A stretch of 64,000 nucleotides of DNA, from NCBI GenBank assembly GCA_964526785.1, contig CAZGMJ010000025.1:5628-69627 (forward strand), given 5' to 3'. The notes under the pieces are model-generated. The model was not told the origin of the DNA. It did no database searches and worked only from the letters and a program-made list of their open reading frames with translations. The position numbers and the translations under genes were made by a program. This document shows, piece by piece, positions 24,586 through 33,946 of this stretch. The first letter of the stretch is position 1, and every line of letters begins with the position of its first letter. This DNA is from CAZGMJ01 sp964526785 (GTDB lineage: Bacteria > Planctomycetota > Phycisphaerae > Sedimentisphaerales > Anaerobacaceae).

Positions 24586-26988
24586 CTACCTGGGAAAGGC
24601 GAGATAGACATCCCCCGGCTCCGTATCGAATTCCACAACGTCCCAGTTCGGCCGATCCACCTGAATCTCCTTACCCCTGCGCAGCACCCGCAGCGTCGCA
24701 TCGGAACGAAGCCTGCATCGTCTGCCCGCCACCGACTCAATCCTCACAGTCGTCAACCGGCCGCCATCCCACGCTATATCCAGTTCGAAACCGCCCCGCG
24801 ACCGCACGCCTTCGATCCATCCGCTCGGCCACGCGCTGGGCAACGCAGGCAGTAGATCAATTTCGCCTGTATGGCTCTGCACGAGCATCTCCGCAATGCC
24901 CGCGATCCCGCCGAAATTGCCGTCGATCTGAAATGGCGGATGCGCGTCGAACATATTCGGATACATCCGCCCGGGCGTCAGCAGACTGCTCAACATCTTG
25001 TACGCATGATCGCCGTCCTGGAAACGCGCCCAGAAATTCACCTTCCATGCCATCGACCAGCCCGTCCCGCCGTCCCCGCGGAACTCGAGCGATTTCTTGG
25101 CAGCCTCGAACAACTCCGGCGTCCCGCGCTTCGTGATCTCCTTGCCGGGATGCAGCCCGAACAGATGCGAGACGTGCCTGTGATGGTTGTTCGGATTGTC
25201 CTTGTCTTCCAGCCATTCCTGAAGCTGGCCGTGCTTGCCGATCTGATTCGGCGCGATCCGCTCCTTCATCTCCGCCAGTTTTTTACGCAAGTCCGCGTCC
25301 ACGCCGAGTATTCTCGAAGCCTCGATGCAGTTGCCGAAAAGATCGCGTATGATCTGATGGTCCATCGTGGGGCCCGCCACGAGCCCGCCGATCTCCGGCG
25401 AGTTGCTGGGCGTGCTGATCAGCCAACCCGTATCGGGATCCTCGATCAGAAAATCAACGAAGAATTCCGCCGCACCCTTCATCAGCGGATACGCGCGTTC
25501 CCGCAGAAACTCCGCATCCTGCGTAAACGCATACCGCTCCCACAAATGCTGGCACAGCCACGCACCGCCGGTCACCCAGATGCCGTGATTCGAATGATTG
25601 ATAGGCGCCGTTCCCCGCCACAGATCGGTGTTGTGATGCAGTACCCAGCCGCCGCAGTCGTAGTGCACCTTCGCCGTCCCGGCCCCCGACTTGGCCACCT
25701 CATCCAGCATATGGAACAACGCCTCGTGGCACTCGCTCAGATTGCATAACTCCGCGGGCCAGTAATTCATAGGCGTATTGATGTTCACCGTCCACTTGCT
25801 CTCCCACGGCGGATTCATCTTGTCATTCCATATCCCCTGCAGATTCGCCGGCTGGGAACCCGGCCGTGAACTCGCAATCAGCAGAAACCGCCCGAATTGA
25901 TAATACAGCTCCAGCAGGTCGGGATCGTTGCCGTCGGCGAACCGCTCGATCCGCACGTCCGTGCTCAGGTCCTTAGCATCCGTATCGCCCAGCTCCAGAC
26001 TCGACCGCCGGAACAACTGCCGGTAATCCGCCACGTGCCGTTTCAATAATGCACTATAGCTCTTGCGCGCAACGGCTCGCAGAACCTCTGCGCACCGCTG
26101 ACCCGGCTTACCACTCACATCCCGATAATTGACGTAACTCGTGGCCGCTGCAAGATAGAAGGTCGCGTCATCGGCACCCTTAATGTGGATTGTATCGTCC
26201 CTGACCTCTGCGGTTCCCCCGTCGGTGCGCACCCGCACGCGCGACTCGAATCGCAAATGCTCGGGCACGACCCCCTTGATCCTGCTCTCTTCATGCCGGT
26301 CGATTTTGCCGCGCAGCGCCAACGTCTTGTCATCAACGGCAACCGTTTCGCTCTCGGGCTGCGGACTGTCCATCGTGGCTGTGAAATTCAACCCCCCCGG
26401 CTTGTCGCATCGCACCCGCACGATAATCGCCTGATCCGGATAGCTCGAAAACACTTCCCGCACGAACGTCGTCCCATCCACCACGTACCGAACGCTCGCA
26501 AGCGCCCGGTCCAGATCCAGACTCCTGCGATACTCCTGTGCCCCGGCGTGTCCTTCGAAATGCAGGCGCAAATCGCCAAAAGGCTGATACTTCTCCTGGC
26601 GCAGCGGATCGCTCATAAACTCTTCCATCGCCAGCTTCTCCGCTTCGCGCTGTTTGCCCTCGAACAGCATCTGCCGAATCGTCGGTAAATGCTCGGCCGC
26701 TCCCGGATGCGTGTAATCCCTCGGCCCGCCCGTCCACAAACTATCCTCGTTGAACTGTATCCGCTCGTCCTCAACCGTGCCGAATACCATCGCACCAAGT
26801 CGCCCGTTGCCGACAGGCAATGCCTCGGTCCACTTCTCTGCAGGCTCGTCGTAAAAAAGCCTCAGTTCGTTCCAGTTGCCCTGTGCCTCGCCCGTCGGGG
26901 CCGCCGCGTGGGACCCGCAGCCGACAAAGAACAGACAACACATGAACACAGCCACAAAACTTGCCAGTTTCATCTTCAATCCGTTCAT
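24586..26988 (-). CDS. GH95 alpha-L-fucosidase lipoprotein
   Basis: 800 aa glycoside hydrolase of family 95, which removes terminal alpha-L-fucose (or alpha-L-galactose) by inversion. The start at 26988 is preferred over the longer frame because GGAGAAG sits just upstream and a signal with lipobox (FVGC, Cys24) follows. The N-terminal block LPVGNGRLGAMVFG, the SLWTGGPRDY segment and the catalytic-region motif NINTPMNYWPAE with its two Asn are family hallmarks. DGNFGGIAGIAEMLVQSH lies near the C-terminus. As a lipoprotein it is probably attached to the cell envelope. With the sulfatases it fits breakdown of sulfated fucose polysaccharides. Confidence 0.92.
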   Translation of the reverse strand: MNGLKMKLASFVAVFMCCLFFVGCGSHAAAPTGEAQGNWNELRLFYDEPAEKWTEALPVGNGRLGAMVFGTVEDERIQFNEDSLWTGGPRDYTHPGAAEHLPTIRQMLFEGKQREAEKLAMEEFMSDPLRQEKYQPFGDLRLHFEGHAGAQEYRRSLDLDRALASVRYVVDGTTFVREVFSSYPDQAIIVRVRCDKPGGLNFTATMDSPQPESETVAVDDKTLALRGKIDRHEESRIKGVVPEHLRFESRVRVRTDGGTAEVRDDTIHIKGADDATFYLAAATSYVNYRDVSGKPGQRCAEVLRAVARKSYSALLKRHVADYRQLFRRSSLELGDTDAKDLSTDVRIERFADGNDPDLLELYYQFGRFLLIASSRPGSQPANLQGIWNDKMNPPWESKWTVNINTPMNYWPAELCNLSECHEALFHMLDEVAKSGAGTAKVHYDCGGWVLHHNTDLWRGTAPINHSNHGIWVTGGAWLCQHLWERYAFTQDAEFLRERAYPLMKGAAEFFVDFLIEDPDTGWLISTPSNSPEIGGLVAGPTMDHQIIRDLFGNCIEASRILGVDADLRKKLAEMKERIAPNQIGKHGQLQEWLEDKDNPNNHHRHVSHLFGLHPGKEITKRGTPELFEAAKKSLEFRGDGGTGWSMAWKVNFWARFQDGDHAYKMLSSLLTPGRMYPNMFDAHPPFQIDGNFGGIAGIAEMLVQSHTGEIDLLPALPSAWPSGWIEGVRSRGGFELDIAWDGGRLTTVRIESVAGRRCRLRSDATLRVLRRGKEIQVDRPNWDVVEFDTEPGDVYLAFPR

Positions 26989-27086
26989 AGCGTCTTCTCC
27001 TGCTTCTAAATCAAGATATTCAGCCAAATGGCGGCAACAGGTCAACCGGTGGCGTGCCATAAGGACGTTTCCCCCGTCGCCGCGTT

Positions 27087-28439
27087 CTATTCGTCCTGCT
27101 CGAGCATCTGCTCCAGTTCATCCGACCCCCCGACCAAATCGACGCGGTCGGGAAATGCAGCCTCTACCTCGGTCTTGCTGGCCCGCACCAGGCGGTACAA
27201 TTCCTCGCCCTCAACGCGTTGCTCAACGACCATGCCATCGGAATCGAACGCGATGATATGGAACAACCCCTCATCGGTGCCGTATTCCAGCTTGAATGCG
27301 CTCTGTACGCGCGGGTCTCCGGCCGCCTCCTCTGTTGATACGTCCGTTACCGACACCGCCTCTATCTGCCCCTCTTCGTCGATCACATCAAGGTGACAAC
27401 GCGCAACGTTCTCATCCAGCATCTGCAGAAGAACCATCTCCAGCACAATGTTGGCAACCGCTGCACCGCTCGGACGCATCGTTCGGGTCTTGCCGCTCGA
27501 TGTCTTGACCGTCATTACCCCCTCTTCGTCGATGTCCACTTCGACCCCGCTGATATCGCGCAATCCCCGCCGGGGCGATTGCCGAAGCGTCCGGCTCGTC
27601 CACTGCATGCTGCGCATCCTACGGTCGCTGGAAAACGTCGTCGCGTGCTCCCGGCGACCGGCTTCGTTCTCCAGATACAGTATGTTCGCCCCCTCGATCT
27701 CGGAGTCCGCCCCCTCGCTCATGTCCACCATCACATCCACTGCAAAGCCCACCGGTATCCCGTCCCTGCTCACCAGAAACTGGCGCTGCCGATTACGATT
27801 CTGCAGGAAAGTGCCGATACCCTTCTCCTTCGTGCCGCTCACCATCTCCGCACCGACGTCCAGGAGTCTGTTCTCTTCAATGCTTATGCTTCGGACCACA
27901 CGCTCGAATACGTCTTGCGCCCATGCCGGATCGCCCACCGCCTCACGCAGCTCAACATCGAGTTGCCGGTTGTGCGTCAACGCCGTCGTACCGAAAAATG
28001 CGTTGAACTGTCGCCCGTGAATCCAGGCCCAATCAACATCCAGACCATCAACCGTTGTAATCGTCCCCGTATCTACCACTCTGCCGTCCACCCGACTGGC
28101 TGCGTACGCAAACCGGTCCCGCGGCTCCACCGTCTGCTCCGCCAGCCGATAGGTGCACCGAACCCAGCCTCCTATCCCGCGATTCGGAATATCCAGAACA
28201 GCGCCCACACTGAACGCACTGTCCTCGGCAATGTATGACCAACGCCCGTCGGTGTGCCACCCTCCGCTCGTCGGCATAGAAGCCGAAACACCCGTGTAGT
28301 CCGATCTTATCGGGTCGGAGAACTCGACCGCAGTCTGTACCGATACGATCAGCCGCGCGATCAGCACGCCGACTATCAGAAGCCCAAGCAGAACGATCCG
28401 GTCCGCCGCCAGTCTGCTCTTTGCATAGTTCGCATCCAT
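27087..28439 (-). CDS. Membrane-anchored protein of unknown function
   Basis: 450 aa from the ATG at 28439; the frame is open 138 bases further upstream. One transmembrane helix lies at about residues 15-35 (RIVLLGLLIVGVLIARLIVS). The rest (about 415 residues) would be outside the membrane. The codon choice and low-complexity-free sequence indicate a real gene. The C-terminus is acidic (DELEQMLEQDE). No family was recognised. A DUF3857-like or lipoprotein-localisation-like fold cannot be excluded. It is divergent from the PilZ gene. Confidence 0.6.
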   Translation of the reverse strand: MDANYAKSRLAADRIVLLGLLIVGVLIARLIVSVQTAVEFSDPIRSDYTGVSASMPTSGGWHTDGRWSYIAEDSAFSVGAVLDIPNRGIGGWVRCTYRLAEQTVEPRDRFAYAASRVDGRVVDTGTITTVDGLDVDWAWIHGRQFNAFFGTTALTHNRQLDVELREAVGDPAWAQDVFERVVRSISIEENRLLDVGAEMVSGTKEKGIGTFLQNRNRQRQFLVSRDGIPVGFAVDVMVDMSEGADSEIEGANILYLENEAGRREHATTFSSDRRMRSMQWTSRTLRQSPRRGLRDISGVEVDIDEEGVMTVKTSSGKTRTMRPSGAAVANIVLEMVLLQMLDENVARCHLDVIDEEGQIEAVSVTDVSTEEAAGDPRVQSAFKLEYGTDEGLFHIIAFDSDGMVVEQRVEGEELYRLVRASKTEVEAAFPDRVDLVGGSDELEQMLEQDE

Positions 28440-28819
28440 ATGCGGGCAATAGTAGTTTGCCCCGGCCCCTTTTGCAAGCAGCACCTCGATCCCGCACCCG
28501 ATAACTATCGCCCTCACACGCCGCCCGCCCCTTTGCCAAACGCACCGGAAGTACCTTCGCCTGCCCTTTATTGTCATCCACCCTTTGTAGATTGCCGAAA
28601 TGATTCATATATATTTAAGTGGTTGCTAACGCATAGAAGGAAGCAGTAACGAAGGTGGTTTAGAGATGTGTAGGGCAGGAACATTCTACATCGAAGCATC
28701 GTACGCGGCCAGCCGGCCGGCCGTACCAACCTCTCTCACCACACGCCGAATTCCGGCCATGCTTCTCTCTGTCGCGCATCCGCACAGCCGCCACACACTT
28801 TCGTATTGGGGGAATTGCT
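28440..28819. other. Divergent intergenic region, no gene seen
   Basis: 380 bases between the orphan membrane protein (minus) and the PilZ gene (plus). It holds an A/T-rich stretch near 28606-28618 (TATATATTTAAG) and a GC-rich palindromic patch near 28707-28722 (GCCAGCCGGCCGGCC). GGGGGA lies just before the PilZ start codon. No promoter could be assigned with confidence. Confidence 0.45.
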
Positions 28820-29635
28820 ATGAATAAGGTCATGACGCTGCACGGAAACGAGTCGGTGAACATGCTGCAGACCGCCGTCGAGAAGAAGGTGACTGCCATC
28901 ATGTCCTACCTCTCGAAGAACAAATGGTATGTGGCCAAAGTCATGCTCACCGGCCTCGAAGACAACAGACTGTACGTCGAAAGTGCTTCCACACATCAGA
29001 AGCATCCGATTAACATACAGCTCGATCAACCGGTCGGCCTTTCCTTCAAATACGAATACGGGAAGTTCGTCTTCGATACCATCGTCAGGGACCTCGAGCC
29101 GTCTCCCGACTCGCGAAGCTCGGGACGCATCGCATTGGAAAAACCGGACCGAATCGAAGTCATCCAGCGCCGAAGTTACTTCCGTGTCAACGTGCCCGAC
29201 TCGATGAAAGTCAATGTTGTGCTCTGGCACAGAAGGGGCCGCAGGCAATTCGACACAAAACCGCAGACAGACAACACGGCATACTTCAATGCCAGACTTA
29301 TCGATCTCTCCGCAGGCGGCGCCCAACTGCTGATGGAAGGCGACCCGGATCAAATGCAGTCGCAATTCAGACAGGGCCAGTTCATCTCCATGCGCTTCAC
29401 CCCGCTGCCCTACGAAATCCCTCTCTTGCTCAGCGCGCAGATCAGAAATGTCCTGCCCAGAGCGGGCGGCGGCAGCATCTACCTCGGTCTTCAGCTCGTC
29501 GGGCTCGAAGCAAGTCACGAAGGCCAGGAGATACTTACGCGACTGGTGAGTATCATCGAAAGGTATCGCAGCATGAACGACGCCGAAACGGCGGATGAAC
29601 ACGCCGGTGAATTCACCGCCGCCACAACAAGCTGA
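28820..29635 (+). CDS. PilZ domain protein, YcgR-like
   Basis: 271 aa. Residues about 110-225 form a PilZ domain with the cyclic-di-GMP binding residues in QRRSYFRV (R-x-x-x-R type) and LIDLSAGGA (D-x-S-x-x-G type). The first ~105 residues match the flagellar-brake YcgR N-terminal layout (a split beta-barrel). It probably changes motility, pilus or exopolysaccharide output when cyclic-di-GMP rises. No flagellar gene is nearby. It is convergent with pssA, whose stop is 16 bases from its own. Confidence 0.85.
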   Translation: MNKVMTLHGNESVNMLQTAVEKKVTAIMSYLSKNKWYVAKVMLTGLEDNRLYVESASTHQKHPINIQLDQPVGLSFKYEYGKFVFDTIVRDLEPSPDSRSSGRIALEKPDRIEVIQRRSYFRVNVPDSMKVNVVLWHRRGRRQFDTKPQTDNTAYFNARLIDLSAGGAQLLMEGDPDQMQSQFRQGQFISMRFTPLPYEIPLLLSAQIRNVLPRAGGGSIYLGLQLVGLEASHEGQEILTRLVSIIERYRSMNDAETADEHAGEFTAATTS

Positions 29636-29650
29636 CCTGCGCTGGCGGCT

Positions 29651-30559
29651 CTACTGCTGATCGGTCTCGATGCTCGGTTCGGCCTCGATGACCGCTTCGC
29701 TGTCTGAAAGCAGCCCTGCCCGTTTGCGCAGAACCTTGTAGTAGAGCCAGCGCACCAGACTGCTGGAAGCAAAACCACAGAACACCACGACCGAAACGGT
29801 CTGGTGGTTCCAGGCTGCAAGACCCAGAAGCAACAAAATGCGCATGAAATGGCCGAACGGCTTGCGGCCCCGCATGTACTGGTTTACCACGTGTGGATAG
29901 CGCAGCCGACTCACCATCAGCACGCCCGCACCGAAAGTCATCAGCGGCAGGGCGTACAAGACCAGATCCACACCCGGCACCGCCTCCTGGTGAAAGATCA
30001 CCAGGCTCGCCACAACGCCCGCCGCCGCCGGGCTCGGCAGCCCGACAAAACTCATGTGCGCCGACTCGTCCTCCTCGTTCTCGACGTTGAACCGCGCCAG
30101 CCGTATCGCCGCGCAACTAAGGTACACTCCCGCCGCCAGCCACACTAACCGCTGGACAGAGTGGCCCTCCGAAAAACCAACGGCCCCGAGCTTGCTCTGA
30201 AGCATCTGCAGCATTAGAAACGCCGGTGCAACCCCGAAGCTCACAATATCGCATAAACTGTCCAACTGCCCGCCGAAGCTCGACGTGTTTTTGCTCATCC
30301 GCGCCAATCGCCCGTCCAGCATGTCCGCTATCATCGCCAGAAAAATCAGATATGCGGCAACAGCGAAATACGATATCCCGCCCCCCCCATCACGAGCCCC
30401 CTTGCTCGCCATCACAATAGCGACGAATCCCGCCACACCGTTGATAATCGTCACCAGCGACGGCAACACCGCAATAGTCCGCAGCCGTTGCTTGCGAACG
30501 CGGTGCAGGATGGCATTCTTCGCGGCTCGAGCTTTCGCTCTTGGCATCGTGCTTTCCAA
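29651..30559 (-). CDS. pssA: CDP-diacylglycerol--serine O-phosphatidyltransferase
   Basis: Membrane enzyme that makes phosphatidylserine from CDP-diacylglycerol and serine. The protein is 302 aa. The CDP-alcohol phosphatidyltransferase motif is intact, from DGRLAR through the second GxxxD to SLCD. Multiple transmembrane helices follow. The C-terminal ~40 residues are a hydrophilic extension. The start may instead be the Met 4 codons later (MPRAKA). It is directly downstream of psd (61 bases), forming the two-step phosphatidylethanolamine pathway. Confidence 0.93.
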   Translation of the reverse strand: MESTMPRAKARAAKNAILHRVRKQRLRTIAVLPSLVTIINGVAGFVAIVMASKGARDGGGGISYFAVAAYLIFLAMIADMLDGRLARMSKNTSSFGGQLDSLCDIVSFGVAPAFLMLQMLQSKLGAVGFSEGHSVQRLVWLAAGVYLSCAAIRLARFNVENEEDESAHMSFVGLPSPAAAGVVASLVIFHQEAVPGVDLVLYALPLMTFGAGVLMVSRLRYPHVVNQYMRGRKPFGHFMRILLLLGLAAWNHQTVSVVVFCGFASSSLVRWLYYKVLRKRAGLLSDSEAVIEAEPSIETDQQ

Positions 30560-30619
30560 CCTTCCAATATTTACAAACCCGCCGGAGTCGAAGAATCGCC
30601 CGGCACAATAATTCCAACA

Positions 30620-31366
30620 CTAATCCTCGCCCGGATCCCCTTGCTCGGCGCCGCCTGGCTCCGCATATCGCGCCAATGGCGTCAGACCCGCCTTTACTCT
30701 ATCGCCGATTTGCACCAGGCACTGAACCTCATCCCGCGCCGGCACATACAACTCCGTCCGCGACCCGTACTTGATCATTCCGAACCGTTCGGCCGCCTTC
30801 AACTCCGTTCCCGCCGAAGCACTGCACACAATCCGCCGCGCAATCGCGCCGCTGATCTGACGCACCAGCAAACGGTCTCTCGGGTCCTCTACCCGAACCA
30901 TCTCCAGATTGTTCGACTCGTTCACCCGCCCCGATTCCGGATTCATCGCATTGCGGTACCGCCCCTTGCGGTATGTCGTCCTCTCCACCCGCACCGAACA
31001 CGGTGCACGATTGATATGCACGTCAAAAATGCTCAGGAAGATACCGATCTTCAGCGCCTTGCCGCCGATAATATCGTGATCGACAGTCTCAATATCCGTC
31101 ACTTTCCCATCCGCCGGCGACAGAAGCAGCCTCTTGTCCTGCGGGCACTCCCGCTTCGGGTCGCGAAAAAAGCTCACCGCCCATAACCCCACCGCCAGTA
31201 ACACCACTTCCACCAGCCATACCGTCAGCAGCACCCACGGCCATGCTCTCGCCCACTCGCCAAAATAATTCCACGCCAGGGCGAAATACCCCGCCATCAC
31301 CACCAGCACCGCCACAGGATAAATAACGACTTGCGGCAGTCCATATTTCGTCAGTGGAATTCTCAT
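30620..31366 (-). CDS. psd: Phosphatidylserine decarboxylase
   Basis: 248 aa from the ATG at 31366; a TTG 30 bases upstream in frame is an alternative. The proenzyme cleaves itself at a Gly-Ser, here within YGSRTELYVP, to make the pyruvoyl group. LLSPADGKVTDIE and FLSIFDVHINRAP are further family motifs. Two transmembrane helices lie near the N-terminus. Length and motifs are of the short Psd type. The start codon overlaps the stop of a 31-codon upstream frame (ATGA), and a hairpin with a T-tract lies about 40 bases before it, so translation or transcription might be regulated by the leader. Confidence 0.9.
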   Translation of the reverse strand: MRIPLTKYGLPQVVIYPVAVLVVMAGYFALAWNYFGEWARAWPWVLLTVWLVEVVLLAVGLWAVSFFRDPKRECPQDKRLLLSPADGKVTDIETVDHDIIGGKALKIGIFLSIFDVHINRAPCSVRVERTTYRKGRYRNAMNPESGRVNESNNLEMVRVEDPRDRLLVRQISGAIARRIVCSASAGTELKAAERFGMIKYGSRTELYVPARDEVQCLVQIGDRVKAGLTPLARYAEPGGAEQGDPGED

Positions 31367-31458
31367 CCGAATATGATAGGAAGTGCCCCAGCCCAAAGCA
31401 ATAGAAAAGGCCGATCCTGTGGGGGGTACCGGCCTTTCGGAGGAGGGTGATGGTACAT
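31363..31458 (-). CDS. Possible 31-residue leader peptide of psd
   Basis: Begins MYHHPPPKGRYPPQ and ends with TGA overlapping the psd ATG (ATGA). It holds a triple proline and a double proline, which slow ribosomes in other systems. A hairpin lies inside it at 31406-31437. No strong ribosome-binding site is visible (GAGCC just before the ATG), so it may be chance. It is reported because the overlap and hairpin coincide. Confidence 0.25.
   Translation of the reverse strand: MYHHPPPKGRYPPQDRPFLLLWAGALPIIFG
31404..31437 (-). terminator. Hairpin with T-tract in the psd leader
   Basis: On the minus strand AAAGGCCG, a 16-base loop, then CGGCCTTT followed by TCT. Arms are 31430-31437 and 31406-31413. 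It stands about 40 bases before the psd start codon, so it is either an attenuator-like element or the terminator of a short upstream transcript. Confidence 0.45.
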
Positions 31459-31840
31459 GGCTCGTTGAACCGCCCGGGACACCTCCCGCCCGGGCCTGGG
31501 CAGTATTGTTCTTTCTCTATTACATAAAGACGTAAAACCCCCGCGAAAGTTACGAGAAATCCGGGATTTTGCGGAAAATTGACAAAATACCCCACACACA
31601 CGAGGAATATAACGTCCTATAAATATAAGACTTACGAGACTAACGCCCTCCTTGGCCTTCGTCAGACACCCCTCTCATACACCAGTGTCCGATAATCGCC
31701 CGCTCAAAAACAACTCCCGGCTCGCTCCAAAAAGAACTCCCAACCACCCATAAAGGCGGCAGGGGGGTTCGCCCGCGGACAAACCTCCCTGCTCGTGATG
31801 GTGTTTCATGCCTCAGCGTTGCTCGAGACAGCAACCGCCT
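31459..31840. other. Intergenic region upstream of the psd leader
   Basis: About 380 bases between the anti-sigma-like gene's stop and the psd leader, both minus strand. It holds two CCGCCCGGG units at 31472-31498 that can pair with each other or with themselves, an A/T-rich part near 31570-31632 and nothing that looks like a gene. Which strand its promoters serve could not be settled by eye. Confidence 0.4.
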
Positions 31841-33160
31841 CTATTGCTCGCCGCTCCGCCCACTGAACCACTGTTCCCACGCCGCAATCGCCGCCTCGTT
31901 CTCCGCATCGCTGCCGTCCACTTCATAGCCGAAGTCCTCTCCCGTCGCCACCCGCAGCCGTTCTATCATGTTCGCCACAATCTGCTGCTCGCTCGGCCTG
32001 TAATTGCCGTACCTCGCAAGAGGATTGTCCGCATACTCGAACAGCGTCGCCGCCTTCGGCGTCCGCAGCGCCTTGATCATCACGTCAAGACAGATCTCCA
32101 GATCCGCAGCCGCGGCATCGTACATCTCAAGTTTGTCGTAGGCCAGAGCCCGAGCATAGTAACAATAGTGACATATCTGCCCCCCGAACATCTCCAGAAC
32201 CTTGTTGTACTTCTCAATCGCCGGATCGTACTGCCCCAACTCATAGTAAGCCTTGCCCAGCCAGAACCACGCCCAGTTCCGCTTCGGCACCTCTTTCAAA
32301 ACAGCCTCAAACAGCTCAACCGCCTCAACGTATCGACCCTCCGCCAGCGCATACGTCGCCTTCCGGAACGAATCGTCCGCCGCCTCCTTTGCCTCGAGCC
32401 ACCGCGGAATCGGTCCCGTCTCAGCCCCGGGCCGCATATCCACCACCGCATACCCCTGCGGAACAGCAATCTCGAATATCCCCGCCGCTGGCTCCTCATA
32501 ACTGAACTCTGCATCGCCGATGGCGATCGGCAGCTTCGTTTTCGGATCGACATAGCACTCCGCCCCCATCATCGGCCAAAGCACCCGATGCGCCGCCCGT
32601 CCCATGTACTCATCGTTCTCCTCGATCACCTCGCCCTCCCGCCGAAGATTCTCAAGACACTCGCCGAGATGACTGACCCACTGATACTGCATGTCATCCC
32701 GATCGTAGATTGCCACCGTCTCTTTGTCGTGGTGGTATACCCCCGTGGATTCGCCGTCCTCGATCGCAAAGACCCCCTCCGGCGATTGCTGTCGATACCG
32801 CACCTGGAAACCGTCCATGCCGATCTCGATCCACCGCTCATCTTTAAGCCGCCCCTGCCTGTCGTATCGTCTCAGATGCAGAAACCGAACGTTCTCCAGA
32901 GCTTCGACCGTTTGCTCGACCGCGTAAGCCGTGGAAGTGGACTGGTTCACAATCCAAACCCCGAACGTGCACGCCGCGACAACTGCGGCCGCCGCCACTG
33001 CTCGCCAATGACCGAACACAAGCCGTCGGCCAAAACGCCCGCCTGCATCCGCGCCGCCCCGGCCCAAACGCTCCATCACACCGCCGACAAATCGATCCGC
33101 CGGCCCGATAGCCTCCCCCAAATCGCCCAGCGCCTTTTCCATTCGCTCGTCAACATTCAT
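31841..33160 (-). CDS. Membrane protein with TPR tail, probable anti-sigma partner
   Basis: 439 aa. Layout: about 50 cytosolic residues, one transmembrane helix (AVAAAAVVAACTFGVWIV, about 54-71), a periplasmic region of about 200 residues of LolA/RseB-like character (FLHLRRYDRQGRLKDERW), and TPR-type repeats in about 275-390 (WAWFWLGKAYYELGQYDPAI). Its ATG overlaps the stop of the ECF sigma gene by 4 bases, the classic sigma/anti-sigma arrangement. No zinc-binding HxxxCxxC is present in the cytosolic part. The function is inferred from position and topology; it may sense envelope stress. Confidence 0.55.
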   Translation of the reverse strand: MNVDERMEKALGDLGEAIGPADRFVGGVMERLGRGGADAGGRFGRRLVFGHWRAVAAAAVVAACTFGVWIVNQSTSTAYAVEQTVEALENVRFLHLRRYDRQGRLKDERWIEIGMDGFQVRYRQQSPEGVFAIEDGESTGVYHHDKETVAIYDRDDMQYQWVSHLGECLENLRREGEVIEENDEYMGRAAHRVLWPMMGAECYVDPKTKLPIAIGDAEFSYEEPAAGIFEIAVPQGYAVVDMRPGAETGPIPRWLEAKEAADDSFRKATYALAEGRYVEAVELFEAVLKEVPKRNWAWFWLGKAYYELGQYDPAIEKYNKVLEMFGGQICHYCYYARALAYDKLEMYDAAAADLEICLDVMIKALRTPKAATLFEYADNPLARYGNYRPSEQQIVANMIERLRVATGEDFGYEVDGSDAENEAAIAAWEQWFSGRSGEQ

Positions 33161-33747
33161 TGCTGTTGCTCCTTTAACATGTTTCGCAGCCGCCTGTGCG
33201 CCCGCGATAATTGCTTGGTTACCGTCCCGACGCTGCGCTCCGTAATCTCCGCCACCTCCCGCACCTTGTGGCCCGAGAAATATCGCAGCATCACAACCTG
33301 TCGTTCCGCTCTCGGCAAACGCATCACCGCCGCCAGCAGAACCTCTTTGCGTTCATCCAGTTGTCCGTTGCCGCTCGCCACACTGCACGCCGCAGCCGCG
33401 TCCAGATGCATCTCCCGCGGCCGTTGTCTTTCAAAATCCACTGCACAACGCCTGGCAATCCGCATCAGCCAGCAGCCGAACGCCGAAGGTTTCCGCAGTC
33501 CGTCCAGATGCTCGTACGCCCTGACAAACGCCTCCTGAGCCGCATCATCGGCCCCTTCCCGGTCTCCGACCACCCGAAGAGCAATCGCCCGCACAGGACG
33601 CTCGTAACGCTCGACCAGCATCGCGAAAGCCTCCCGCTCGCCGCCCAAAACCAAGCCAACTAATTCTGCATCAGATTTCAAAATGCGTGTCTCCAACGAT
33701 ACACTCTGGACATCTGCTGAAGCGCTTCTATCCATAAGACACGCCAT
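33157..33747 (-). CDS. ECF-type RNA polymerase sigma factor
   Basis: 196 aa from the ATG at 33747 (a second Met 4 codons later is equally good). Region 2 is seen in FAMLVERYERPVRAIALRVV, EGADDAAQEAFVRAYEHLDG and the AFGCWLMRIARR stretch. Region 4 lies in LPRAERQVVMLRYFSGHKVREVAEI with a helix-turn-helix ending TVTKQLSRAHRRLR. The frame is open up to 34308 over the divergent oxidoreductase gene, but that extension has no sigma-like content. It is coupled to the probable anti-sigma gene. No ribosome-binding site was seen. Confidence 0.88.
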   Translation of the reverse strand: MACLMDRSASADVQSVSLETRILKSDAELVGLVLGGEREAFAMLVERYERPVRAIALRVVGDREGADDAAQEAFVRAYEHLDGLRKPSAFGCWLMRIARRCAVDFERQRPREMHLDAAAACSVASGNGQLDERKEVLLAAVMRLPRAERQVVMLRYFSGHKVREVAEITERSVGTVTKQLSRAHRRLRNMLKEQQQ

Positions 33748-33946
33748 CGGTGCCAAATGCGACGGAAAAACCTCAAACCGGTGGTGGCATCGCTGCAAGC
33801 CCATCACACCGAAGCGACAAAAACGCTCACGGAGGAAAATGGGCATTTCCTTTGAGCGCGCAAGCTGATAACCTGTACAACATCGACCGGTCCATAACCA
33901 GGCCGAGTCGCTTTGACAAAGCCGGCAAAATCCTGGAGAAGAACAA

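Noticed and set aside
31808..33538. Long plus-strand frame over the sigma and anti-sigma genes
   Set aside because: Antisense shadow; the minus-strand genes carry sigma and TPR signatures.
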